From: Clostridium sp.
GTDB lineage: Bacteria; Bacillota; Clostridia; Clostridiales; Clostridiaceae
Reading direction: 5' to 3'
NCBI GenBank assembly: GCA_003539755.1
Contig: DPOH01000217.1
Span: 1 to 7,824 of the forward strand
Length of the DNA stretch: 7,824 bases
The position numbers and the translations under genes were made by a program. Below, piece by piece: positions 1 to 6,649 of this stretch; within the stretch, counting starts at the first letter, position 1, and the number at the start of each line of letters is the position of its first letter. The notes under the pieces were generated by a model that worked only from the letters and a program-made list of their open reading frames with translations, was not told where the DNA came from and searched no databases.

Positions 1-2
1 AA

Positions 3-215
3 GAAGGAAAGGCGAAAAGAAAAGATTTTCTTGTAATATCATTTTTTCAGTCTATTAATAAAAAGAAGAAATCAGAAGGAAAAAAAGAAAAATATTTATT
101 AGATTTGTCTTGCTATAGCTTAAAAGATTTAAAACAGATTATTAAAGTTATTACTGAAAAGAATTCAAATATAAGAATAACTAAAGAGTTGAATGATTAT
201 TTAAATGGAAGATAA
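3..215 (+). CDS. C-terminal end of an unidentified protein (5' end outside window)
   Basis: An open frame runs from the left edge to a TAA at 213-215, giving about 70 residues with no internal ATG, so this is the tail of a gene that begins outside the window. The other two forward frames close within the first 60 bases. The peptide is very rich in lysine early on and ends in a stretch that looks helical (LKDLKQIIKVITEKNSNI), finishing NDYLNGR. I do not recognise a family. The stop codon sits one base before a strong hairpin terminator, which supports a real gene end. It converges on the reverse-strand deacetylase gene, so the two are not co-transcribed. The coding call rests on the open frame and the terminator only. 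Confidence 0.55.
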   Translation, partial: EGKAKRKDFLVISFFQSINKKKKSEGKKEKYLLDLSCYSLKDLKQIIKVITEKNSNIRITKELNDYLNGR

Positions 216-216
216 T

Positions 217-254
217 AAAAATAGAGTAAAACTTAAAAGTTTTACTCTATTTTT
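217..254. terminator. Bidirectional rho-independent terminator between convergent genes
   Basis: A perfect 17-bp stem pairs 217-233 with 238-254 around a four-base loop (TAAA). The left arm begins with five A and the right arm ends with five T, so each strand has a U-run at the 3' side of its own transcript. It can therefore stop the forward gene ending at 215 and the reverse gene whose stop codon is at 253-255. The stem overlaps the first two bases of that reverse stop codon. Confidence 0.85.
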
Positions 255-1122
255 ATGGAAGTTCATTTAATGATTTAAATTCATATCCTTCTGATTTTAA
301 ATCATTAAGAACTTTTTTTAGTATTTTAGTATTGGTATTTGAGACTGCATGTAAAAGCATTATACATCCAGGATGTGAACCTGAAGAGATTTTACTTACA
401 GCATATCCTTCTGAAGGCTGATCATTTATAAGCCAATCTTTATATGCGAAGCTCCAGAAAATAGTCTTATAACCTAATTCTTTAGTTAGTTGAAGAGATT
501 CCTTTGAGTATTTACCCATTGGAGGTCTGAAGAATTTAGGCATATCCTCTCCTATAAGTTCTTTATAGGCTTCTTCTACACCTGTAAGTTCTTGTTCAAA
601 TTTTGATTTATCATGGATTTGAGCCATTGAAGGATGATGTACAGAGTGATTGCCTACTATATGGCCTTCATTAACCATTCTTTTTATCAATTCAGGTTCT
701 TTGTCTATATATGGTTTTACTACAAAGAATGCTGCTGGAACATTAACTTCTTTTAAAGTATCTAGAATAGCTGCTGTATTTCCATTTTCATAGCCTTCAT
801 CAAATGTGAGATACATAATTTTACTTGAAGTATCTCCTAAGAAATAAGCATTATTTTCCTGCAAAAAATCAATTGATTCTTTAGGCCCTTCGGCAATATT
901 ATCTTTTCCTTTGCCTACGTAATACCAGTTTAATTCACCTTGGTCATTTGTAAATATAGGTATGTCTATATCATCTGAAAAATCATTAAAGTCTCCTAAA
1001 GTATTTTCTTCAATTGTAGGTATGATGTCGTTATTATCATTATCAATACTCCAAGCAGGAAGAGTAAAAAATAAATTAAAGGCTAGTTGTGCAGAAGCTA
1101 ACCTTAAAAAAGTTTTTTTCAT
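253..1122 (-). CDS. pdaA: PdaA-type polysaccharide deacetylase (muramic delta-lactam de-N-acetylase)
   Basis: A carbohydrate esterase 4 (NodB-type) deacetylase of 289 residues. In Bacillus subtilis PdaA removes the acetyl group from muramic acid after CwlD cleavage, the step that allows muramic delta-lactam formation in the spore cortex; that role is inferred here from family resemblance. CE4 motifs are visible: TFDEG at 106-110 (followed by YENG, typical of PdaA), HSVHHP at 159-164 with likely metal ligands H159 and H163, RPPMG at 199-203, DW at 229-230 and LLH at 256-258. The second Asp of the usual TFDD motif is Glu109. Residues 1-25 look like a signal peptide (basic start, hydrophobic core, possible cleavage after AWS), then an acidic linker to about 60. 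I chose the ATG at 1122 over the in-frame one 11 codons upstream because GAAGGTG lies five bases before it and the signal peptide starts there. Divergent from ychF; no clear promoter seen. Confidence 0.88.
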   Translation of the reverse strand: MKKTFLRLASAQLAFNLFFTLPAWSIDNDNNDIIPTIEENTLGDFNDFSDDIDIPIFTNDQGELNWYYVGKGKDNIAEGPKESIDFLQENNAYFLGDTSSKIMYLTFDEGYENGNTAAILDTLKEVNVPAAFFVVKPYIDKEPELIKRMVNEGHIVGNHSVHHPSMAQIHDKSKFEQELTGVEEAYKELIGEDMPKFFRPPMGKYSKESLQLTKELGYKTIFWSFAYKDWLINDQPSEGYAVSKISSGSHPGCIMLLHAVSNTNTKILKKVLNDLKSEGYEFKSLNELP

Positions 1123-1127
1123 AAATT

Positions 1128-1134
1128 CACCTTC
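1128..1134 (-). promoter_or_regulatory. Ribosome binding site of the pdaA-like gene
   Basis: On the reverse strand GAAGGTG lies five bases upstream of the ATG at 1122. It decides the start: the longer in-frame ATG at 1155 would put this Shine-Dalgarno inside the coding sequence and place a non-signal-like peptide before the basic MKK start. Confidence 0.75.
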
Positions 1135-1262
1135 TGTTATTATATTAATCTGCAATACTAATCATTAGTAGTATTTGTAGGAACTTATAAAATAATGTTG
1201 GTAATTTATATTGAAAATGTGATATTTTAGATTGTGAAATATTAGTATTTTTAATAGAGAAG

Positions 1263-1291
1263 TTGAAATAAAAAATTATCTAGAGTATAAT
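1263..1291 (+). promoter_or_regulatory. Sigma-A-type promoter for ychF
   Basis: TTGAAA at 1263-1268 and TATAAT at 1286-1291 are separated by exactly 17 bases, close to the vegetative consensus. Transcription would start near 1298, giving a leader of roughly 95 bases before the ychF start. The rest of the divergent region 1123-1393 is very AT-rich and holds two palindromic stretches (1154-1175 and 1329-1344). No riboswitch or small RNA gene is recognisable in it. Confidence 0.7.
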
Positions 1292-1393
1292 TTTCTAAGA
1301 TATATTCTTAAAGTTAATAATTAGTGAGTAATAGTTAACTATTAGAAAATAATTAGATTAATAATAACTGAGTTTAGAAAGGAATGTACATAG

Positions 1394-2491
1394 ATGAAAT
1401 TAGGTATGGTAGGTCTTCCTAACGTAGGAAAGAGCACATTGTTTAATGCAATAACTAAAGCAGGGGCAGAATCAGCTAACTATCCATTCTGTACAATTGA
1501 ACCAAACGTTGGTGTTGTAAGTGTACCAGATAAAAGATTAGACGTTTTAGAAAAAATGTATAATACTAAGAGAAAGGTATATACAGCAATAGAATTCTAT
1601 GATATAGCAGGATTAGTTAAAGGAGCTTCAAAAGGTGAAGGTTTAGGAAATAAGTTCTTAGCTAACATAAGAGAAGTTGCAGCTATAGTTCACGTAGTAA
1701 GATGCTTTGATGATGAAAATGTTGTTCACGTTGAAGGAAGCATCGATCCAATTAGAGATATTGAAACTATCAACTTAGAATTAATATTCTCTGATTTAGA
1801 AATGCTTGAAAGAAGAATGGAAAAGACAGTTAAACTTGTAAGATCAGGTGATAAAACTGCTAAATTTGAATATGGAGTAATGGAAAGAATTAAGGAACAA
1901 CTTGAAGCTAATAAGCCTGCAAGAACTCTTGAATTTACAGATGAAGAAAAAGCTTTCGTAAAAGGTTTATTCTTAATTACTTCAAAACCAGTTTTATATG
2001 CATGTAACATTTCTGAAGATGATGTTATGGAAGGTAACTTCGATAACGATTATGTTAAGAAAGTTAAAGAATATGCTGCAAGCGAAAATTCAGAAGTAAT
2101 GGTTGTAAGTGCTAAGATTGAAGAAGAAATGTCAGGCCTTGAAGATGATGAAAAAGCTGAAATACTTGCAGAATATGGCTTAGAAGAATCGGGATTAGAT
2201 AAATTAATCGAAACAAGCTACAGATTATTAGGTCTTATGAGTTTCTTAACGGCTGGAGTTCAAGAAGTAAGAGCATGGACAATTAAAAGAGGAACTAAAG
2301 CTCCTCAAGCAGCTGGAAAGATTCACTCAGATATAGAAAGAGGATTTATAAGAGCTGAAGTTGTAGGTTATGATGATTTAGTTGAATGTGGTTCTGAAGC
2401 AGCTGCTAAAGAACATGGTAAGTTCAGGCTAGAAGGAAAAGATTATGTAATGCAAGACGGAGACGTTGTAAACTTTAGATTTAACGTTTAG
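1394..2491 (+). CDS. ychF: Redox-regulated P-loop ATPase YchF (Obg/OLA1 family)
   Basis: A 365-residue cytoplasmic protein of full family length. YchF/OLA1 proteins are Obg-related P-loop NTPases that prefer ATP, bind ribosomes and are linked to stress and translation control; the exact cellular job is still debated. The G1 loop GLPNVGKST is at 7-15, switch I with NYPFCTIEPN at 29-38, and G3 as DIAGLV at 70-75. The G4 position reads NISE (205-208) instead of NKxD, the signature of ATP preference. H112 matches the catalytic histidine region of the family. A helical insert occupies about 130-180, and a TGS domain covers about 282-365, ending in MQDGDVVNFRFNV. AAAGGA lies about 11 bases before the ATG. 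The gene is monocistronic, between a consensus promoter and a strong terminator. Arginine is encoded by AGA or AGG throughout, typical of clostridial host genes. Confidence 0.97.
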   Translation: MKLGMVGLPNVGKSTLFNAITKAGAESANYPFCTIEPNVGVVSVPDKRLDVLEKMYNTKRKVYTAIEFYDIAGLVKGASKGEGLGNKFLANIREVAAIVHVVRCFDDENVVHVEGSIDPIRDIETINLELIFSDLEMLERRMEKTVKLVRSGDKTAKFEYGVMERIKEQLEANKPARTLEFTDEEKAFVKGLFLITSKPVLYACNISEDDVMEGNFDNDYVKKVKEYAASENSEVMVVSAKIEEEMSGLEDDEKAEILAEYGLEESGLDKLIETSYRLLGLMSFLTAGVQEVRAWTIKRGTKAPQAAGKIHSDIERGFIRAEVVGYDDLVECGSEAAAKEHGKFRLEGKDYVMQDGDVVNFRFNV

Positions 2492-2495
2492 TTTT

Positions 2496-2540
2496 AACAA
2501 AAAAAGTTTTTCGATATATTATCGAGAAACTTTTTTTGTT
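2496..2540 (+). terminator. Rho-independent terminator of ychF
   Basis: A 20-bp stem pairs 2496-2515 with 2521-2540 around a five-base loop, with a single G-U pair. The right arm ends in seven T followed by GTT, and the left arm carries the matching A-run, so it could work in both directions. It starts four bases after the ychF stop codon. The gap that follows (2541-2651) is AT-rich. Only weak promoter matches are seen there, for example TTGTTA at 2600-2605 with TATAGG at 2624-2629, so a promoter for the next gene is expected but not pinned down. Confidence 0.9.
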
Positions 2541-2651
2541 ATAGAAAGTATTAATAATAAGTGAAAATTGTATAAGAAAGTAGATTTTTATTAGAATGTT
2601 TGTTAAAATAAAGTTTAAGATTGTATAGGAGAAAATTAGAGGTGATTTCTG

Positions 2652-4379
2652 ATGGAAAAGTCGAATAAATCAAATAGTCACTCTGTGAATAAAAGTAAAT
2701 ATTTTGTGCCGATAATATCAATGATTATTTATATATGTATAGCATTATTTATTACTTTGGGAGTAAGAGCGGCATTTGGAAATCAAAAAGAGGATGAAAG
2801 TATAAAAATTTCAAATAATTCTGGAGAAGAATTCTATTTTAATGATAAGTATGATTCTGCAATAACTGAATTTACTTCATTACAAGAAAAGGATAATTGG
2901 CCTTCATACACTGCTGATATAGGAAAAATTCAATCAATACAAGGGAATTATGTTAAATCCAATAGTACATTGCAAAAAGCATATGAGGGAAGAAATAAAG
3001 TAATAGATACAAAGAGTGCGGAAAACGATAATATAAAAGAAAAAGACATAGACTTAGCAAGTCAGATAGTATTTACATATTTTTTGAATGGTGAATATAA
3101 GAAGGCATTAGATTATGGTGAATTTTATTTAAATATTTATCCACAAGAATCAAAATTACAGCAGACTATGTTTACTGTCTATTTAAGTAATAATGAAAGT
3201 GAAAAAGCAAAGGATATAGTTAAAAATTATAATTTAGATGAGCAAAATTCTGATGATATAGTTTCATTAGCTCAAATGAATTTTATACTTGGAAACTATG
3301 ATACTGGATTAAAATTTTTAAATGAAGCATGGAATGTAGATAAAAATTCATTGGAAATATTTGATGCAGTAGAACAAGTAAGTGATAGAACAACATTGTT
3401 AAATAATATTATTAAAGCAAAAGAAAAGAAAGAAAATGAAGAATTTTATAATGCTGTTTTAGCTAAGATTTATTCATTAAACGAAGCTGATAAGGAAAAA
3501 GCATTAGCCCTTATTGAAAAGATGGATAAGGAAAATGTTGATAGTGCCAATGTGGATTTACTAAAATATGAACTTTTAAAAGATAAAGATGGCGAAGACA
3601 TTATCGATGTTTTAAAGGATAAATATGATGGAACTACACTTATGGGATGCTATATTAGAGCAATTGAAAATTATGAAAATAAAAAATATGATGAAGCATT
3701 TAAATATGCGAAGAAATGCATTGTGATTGATAAAAATTATAATGGTACATATTATTTTATAGAAAAAATAAAATCTGCACAGCAGAAATCACAATTAGCT
3801 GAACCATTTATTATAGAGGCTATGTATAATGAAAAGTATAATTATAATACTATAGTGAAAACTGCAGAATATTATAAGAATATTCTTAAGGATAGCAATA
3901 AGGCCATTCATTATTATGAGTTAGCTGGACGTGTAAATCCGAAGGATGCAGATGTATTCTATAATATTGGATTAATTCAGCTTAATAATCAAAGAATAGA
4001 TGAAGCTATTGCATCAATAAAGAAGAGTATTTCAATAAATGAAAGTAGCTCTAAGTACTATAGAACGTTAGGATGTATTTACCTTGATAAAAAAGATGAT
4101 GAAAAAGCTATAGAATATATAAGAAAAGCATATAGCTTTGATGATAAAGATATTTTAACACTAAATGATGCCGCTTGTTATTATGCAATGAGAGATAATA
4201 ACATAGACAGAGCAATGACTAATATAAAGTCAGCGTATGATGGGATAAATGAGAAAACAAAAGAAGAAAATAAAAAGATTATAAGTGATAATTATAATAG
4301 AATAAAAATTGCTTTTGATTCTTCTCAAAAAGACAGCAATTCTAAAACAAAGGTTTCAGAACTTAAGCTTATATATTAG
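2652..4379 (+). CDS. Membrane-anchored tetratricopeptide-repeat protein of unknown function
   Basis: A 575-residue protein with a short basic N-terminus (1-16), one hydrophobic segment at about 18-43, and a long hydrophilic remainder. The positive-inside rule places the repeat domain outside the membrane. TPR-like units are clearest at about 433-465 and 467-500, where the pattern YNIGLIQL...DEAIASIKKSI is repeated as YRTLGCIYL...EKAIEYIRKAY. Looser units appear near 61-110, 135-166, 206-233, 337-363 and 405-432. TPR arrays are protein-binding scaffolds; no catalytic domain is seen, so the partner is unknown. GAGGTG lies about eight bases before the ATG. A stem-loop separates it from the following gene, which encodes another single-anchor protein, and both have the same base composition. 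A hand count of bases 3661-3720 gives 13 of 60 G or C. Joint expression with the next gene is likely but not proven. Confidence 0.85.
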   Translation: MEKSNKSNSHSVNKSKYFVPIISMIIYICIALFITLGVRAAFGNQKEDESIKISNNSGEEFYFNDKYDSAITEFTSLQEKDNWPSYTADIGKIQSIQGNYVKSNSTLQKAYEGRNKVIDTKSAENDNIKEKDIDLASQIVFTYFLNGEYKKALDYGEFYLNIYPQESKLQQTMFTVYLSNNESEKAKDIVKNYNLDEQNSDDIVSLAQMNFILGNYDTGLKFLNEAWNVDKNSLEIFDAVEQVSDRTTLLNNIIKAKEKKENEEFYNAVLAKIYSLNEADKEKALALIEKMDKENVDSANVDLLKYELLKDKDGEDIIDVLKDKYDGTTLMGCYIRAIENYENKKYDEAFKYAKKCIVIDKNYNGTYYFIEKIKSAQQKSQLAEPFIIEAMYNEKYNYNTIVKTAEYYKNILKDSNKAIHYYELAGRVNPKDADVFYNIGLIQLNNQRIDEAIASIKKSISINESSSKYYRTLGCIYLDKKDDEKAIEYIRKAYSFDDKDILTLNDAACYYAMRDNNIDRAMTNIKSAYDGINEKTKEENKKIISDNYNRIKIAFDSSQKDSNSKTKVSELKLIY

Positions 4380-4406
4380 TATAACGATAATTATATAGAA
4401 TATTTT

Positions 4407-4440
4407 AATTTGGGCTATCTTGTGTTAGATAGTCCAAATT
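4407..4440 (+). terminator. Stem-loop between the TPR and transglutaminase-like genes (weak terminator or attenuator)
   Basis: A 14-bp stem with one G-U pair joins 4407-4420 and 4427-4440 around a six-base loop (TGTGTT). The run after it is only ATTTATG-like, not a proper U-tract, so termination would be partial at best. It lies 27 bases after the TPR stop codon and 45 bases before the next start. It may reduce read-through to the downstream gene or stabilise the upstream mRNA end. Confidence 0.5.
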
Positions 4441-4485
4441 TATGATGCAAGAAATATGAAAAGAAGGTATGAAGGAGTATAGAGC

Positions 4486-5643
4486 ATGAAATCTAATAAG
4501 TTAAAGATAATTGCTGGGATAATAATAGTTTTTGGGTTACCAATTTTATTTTTATTTGGTAAAACTATATTTTATCAAGGAATTATTATAAAGAGTTGGA
4601 ACAACTATTATGATGAAGGTAATATTGTACTATTTTATGAATCTTTAAATAATCAAAAAAATAGTAAGTTAAACGAAAAATATCAAATTAATGATTTTGT
4701 AAATTCAGAACAAAGTGAATTTGATAAGGTTTTAAAATGCACCAATATAGTAAAAGGATTAATTGAGAAAGATGATGTTCCAGAAACAGGATTAAGAAGT
4801 GCTTTTGATATTTTGGAAAAGAAAACTGATTCTAAGAAGGTTAATTTTAAGGATGCTGCTATAATAGCTAGAGATATAATAAATTGTACTGGCGTAAAGA
4901 CAAGAATAGGTGTATTTAGAAAAGGTGGTGCTCAGTACGAAAATAATTGTGAATATTACGTGATTGAATATTGGAGTACAGAATTAAACAAGTGGGTTAT
5001 GGTAGATTTCTTAGATCAAGGATATTTTTTAGATGGAGATAATAAATTATCTGCAATAGAAGTTTTAAAATGTAATTTGAGAAGAACTCCTTATTTAGGG
5101 AATACATCACAACAAGATTATAAGAATAATATAAATAAATATCTAGATTCATATTCAGTAAATATTGAAAATAGTAATGCTAATATGAGAAGTAATTGTA
5201 TTGTAACTTATGTAAAAAACGATGAAGCATTAGAAATAAAGTTTAAAAATAAATACCCTGCACCAACAATATTTACAAAGCAGACTCAATTATTTGAAAA
5301 GAGTCCATTTAATGATTTGTTAAAGGATGATTCAAAAGAATATTTATTAATAACTGTTTCAAAGTTAATTGAAGAAAATAAAGATAAGAGTGATAGCGAT
5401 ACATTAAAAACAGAAACAAACAGTATAGGTGATAAAAAAGAAAAAATAATAGGTGATAAAATAATGATTTCTGCATTTAAGAATGATAAAGTACTTAAAT
5501 CATTTTATTTAAGCATAAATGGATCTGAGTTTGAAAAAATAGAAAATTACAAAGAACGGGTGTTGGAAAAGGGCACAACAAAGATAGATTTGTCGACTGA
5601 TGGAAGTACAGTAGTAAGCAGTGTTACAATTGATAAGAAGTAA
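4486..5643 (+). CDS. Membrane-anchored protein with a degenerate transglutaminase-like domain
   Basis: A 385-residue protein with a basic N-terminus (MKSNKLK), one hydrophobic segment at about 8-29, and a probably extracytoplasmic remainder. Residues 120-175 follow the transglutaminase-like core: a helix leading into GVKTRIGV (136-143, compare GIPARYVSG), then a strand YYVIEYW (157-163) and KWVMVDF (169-175, compare GWVPFDP). In that alignment the catalytic Cys falls on F121, the His on Y157, and only the Asp (D174) remains, so transglutaminase or protease chemistry is unlikely. The C-terminal half (about 200-385) matches nothing I know and contains a short duplication, IGDK at 314-317 and 322-325. 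AAGGAG lies eight bases before the ATG. It follows the TPR gene in the same direction with the same topology and AT-rich composition, which suggests the two proteins work together at the cell surface. That is inference. Confidence 0.75.
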   Translation: MKSNKLKIIAGIIIVFGLPILFLFGKTIFYQGIIIKSWNNYYDEGNIVLFYESLNNQKNSKLNEKYQINDFVNSEQSEFDKVLKCTNIVKGLIEKDDVPETGLRSAFDILEKKTDSKKVNFKDAAIIARDIINCTGVKTRIGVFRKGGAQYENNCEYYVIEYWSTELNKWVMVDFLDQGYFLDGDNKLSAIEVLKCNLRRTPYLGNTSQQDYKNNINKYLDSYSVNIENSNANMRSNCIVTYVKNDEALEIKFKNKYPAPTIFTKQTQLFEKSPFNDLLKDDSKEYLLITVSKLIEENKDKSDSDTLKTETNSIGDKKEKIIGDKIMISAFKNDKVLKSFYLSINGSEFEKIENYKERVLEKGTTKIDLSTDGSTVVSSVTIDKK

Positions 5644-5669
5644 TTGTTGATTAGAAAAATAAACTAATA

Positions 5670-5698
5670 TTTACAATAAGAGAATATACTATTATAAT
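5670..5698 (+). promoter_or_regulatory. Sigma-A-type promoter for uppP
   Basis: TTTACA at 5670-5675 and TATAAT at 5693-5698 are separated by 17 bases. Transcription would begin near 5705, giving a leader of about 28 bases that contains the GAGGG ribosome site. The gene is therefore probably transcribed on its own rather than from the upstream pair. No terminator is visible between 5643 and this promoter. Confidence 0.65.
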
Positions 5699-5732
5699 TA
5701 GACAGAATGATTAAGAAAGAGGGCGATAATTA

Positions 5733-6542
5733 GTGATATTAGATATTATATTTGTACTTAAAGCGTTATTTATAGCTGTCATAGAAGGATTAACAGAATT
5801 TATTCCAGTATCATCAACAGGTCATATGATATTAGCGTCAAGTATTATTGGTTTTAATAAACCAAAAGAATTTGTTGATATGTTTGAAGTTGTTATCCAA
5901 TTGGGATCGATTTTAGCAGTTGTTGTTATATTTTGGAAACGCTTATGGTCTTTAGTAGGTATAGGGAAAGTAACAGACGGACCATCGTTAAATTTATTAC
6001 ATATTATTATCGGGATGATTCCTGCCGGGGTACTTGGCGTATTATTCCATAGCACTATTAAAGAGGTTTTATTTGGTCCAGGACCAGTTGTTATTAGCTT
6101 AGTAGCCGGTGGTATTTTAATGATTGTTGCTGAGAAGTTTTCGAAACCAAGTACAGCAAGAACGTTAGATGAAATCACATATAAACAGGCATTTACAATT
6201 GGAATGTTTCAATGTTTAGCTCTTTGGCCAGGATTTTCTCGTTCTGGTTCTACAATAAGTGGTGGTTTATTAGCTCGCGTGTCACATACAGCGGCAGCTG
6301 AATATACATTTATTTTAGCAGTACCAATGATGGTAGCTGCAAGTGGCTTAGATTTAATTAAAAGCTGGGATATATTAAGTACGGCTGATATACCGTTATT
6401 TGCAACAGGATTTATTACAGTGTTCGTTGTTGCGATGCTTGCAATTGTTTCATTCTTAAAATTATTATCTCGTGTACAACTAACACCGTTCGCTTATTAT
6501 CGTTTCATTTTAGCTGCGGTATTCTATTTCTTCATTATGTAA
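5733..6542 (+). CDS. uppP: Undecaprenyl-diphosphatase UppP (BacA family)
   Basis: An integral membrane enzyme of 269 residues, usual for the family, that dephosphorylates undecaprenyl diphosphate so the C55 lipid carrier can be reused for peptidoglycan and teichoic acid synthesis. Extra copies are known to raise bacitracin tolerance. The signature EGLTEFIPVSSTGHMIL spans 18-34, with E18, E22 and H31 at the conserved catalytic positions. The second motif PGFSRSGSTISGG spans 166-178 with R170. Several hydrophobic segments fill the rest. The start is GTG at 5733: an in-frame stop lies at 5727-5729 and AGAGGG precedes it by about nine bases. Five of six arginines use CGT or CGC, whereas ychF uses only AGA or AGG. 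Bases 5941-6060 hold 46 of 120 G or C by hand count, well above the left-hand genes. The protein resembles forms from Bacilli, and an IS lies directly downstream, so acquisition is likely. I cannot tell a housekeeping copy from a BcrD-like accessory copy. Confidence 0.95.
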   Translation: MILDIIFVLKALFIAVIEGLTEFIPVSSTGHMILASSIIGFNKPKEFVDMFEVVIQLGSILAVVVIFWKRLWSLVGIGKVTDGPSLNLLHIIIGMIPAGVLGVLFHSTIKEVLFGPGPVVISLVAGGILMIVAEKFSKPSTARTLDEITYKQAFTIGMFQCLALWPGFSRSGSTISGGLLARVSHTAAAEYTFILAVPMMVAASGLDLIKSWDILSTADIPLFATGFITVFVVAMLAIVSFLKLLSRVQLTPFAYYRFILAAVFYFFIM

Positions 6543-6561
6543 GAATAAATTATCGGTAATC

Positions 6562-6602
6562 CCCTATAGAATAGACACTTGAAAAAAGTCTATCCTATAG
6601 GG
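6562..6602 (+). terminator. Hairpin after uppP at the left edge of the IS
   Basis: A 15-bp stem with one A-C mismatch pairs 6562-6576 with 6588-6602 around an 11-base loop that includes six A. It is followed by TATTTCTT, a modest U-rich run. It starts 19 bases after the uppP stop codon and could terminate that gene. It could equally belong to the insertion sequence, where an end-proximal hairpin shields the transposase genes from outside transcription. Which it is depends on where the IS terminus lies. Confidence 0.6.
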
Positions 6603-6635
6603 TATTTCTTGTATAATAAAAGGAAAATTGGGATC

Positions 6636-6639
6636 GGAG
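6636..6639 (+). promoter_or_regulatory. Ribosome binding site of orfA
   Basis: GGAG at 6636-6639 is one base from the ATG at 6641, too close to serve it, and ten bases from the in-frame ATG at 6650. This favours the later start, giving a protein that begins MTKKLFTERE. Confidence 0.55.
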
Positions 6640-6649
6640 AATGTTAAAA

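Noticed and set aside
962..1168. Open frame of 68 codons on the + strand, antisense to the deacetylase start
   Set aside because: It overlaps the signal peptide and linker of a well-supported gene, has no ribosome site or recognisable product, and is an antisense shadow.
1160..1220. Sigma-G promoter for the pdaA-like gene on the reverse strand
   Set aside because: A sporulation promoter is expected from the family, and ATACTA-like bases occur, but no -35 element sits at proper spacing, so I could not support one.
1123..1393. Possible riboswitch or small RNA in the pdaA-ychF intergenic region
   Set aside because: The stretch is mostly low-complexity AT with only short palindromes; no conserved aptamer-like core or terminator was found.
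1726..2010. Open frame on the reverse strand inside ychF
   Set aside because: It lies wholly within ychF, whose motifs are unmistakable; the antisense peptide has no family features.
5425..5461. Repeated 13-base unit (ATAGGTGATAAAA) in the transglutaminase-like gene
   Set aside because: Two in-frame copies 24 bases apart encode IGDK in a low-complexity lysine-rich stretch; most likely a simple local duplication.
5822..6178. Open frame on the reverse strand inside uppP
   Set aside because: Antisense to conserved UppP coding sequence, with no start signals or recognisable motifs.
5733..6542. uppP as one gene of a bcrABD bacitracin-resistance operon
   Set aside because: No ABC transporter genes or BcrR-type regulator are present in the window; only the single diphosphatase gene is seen.
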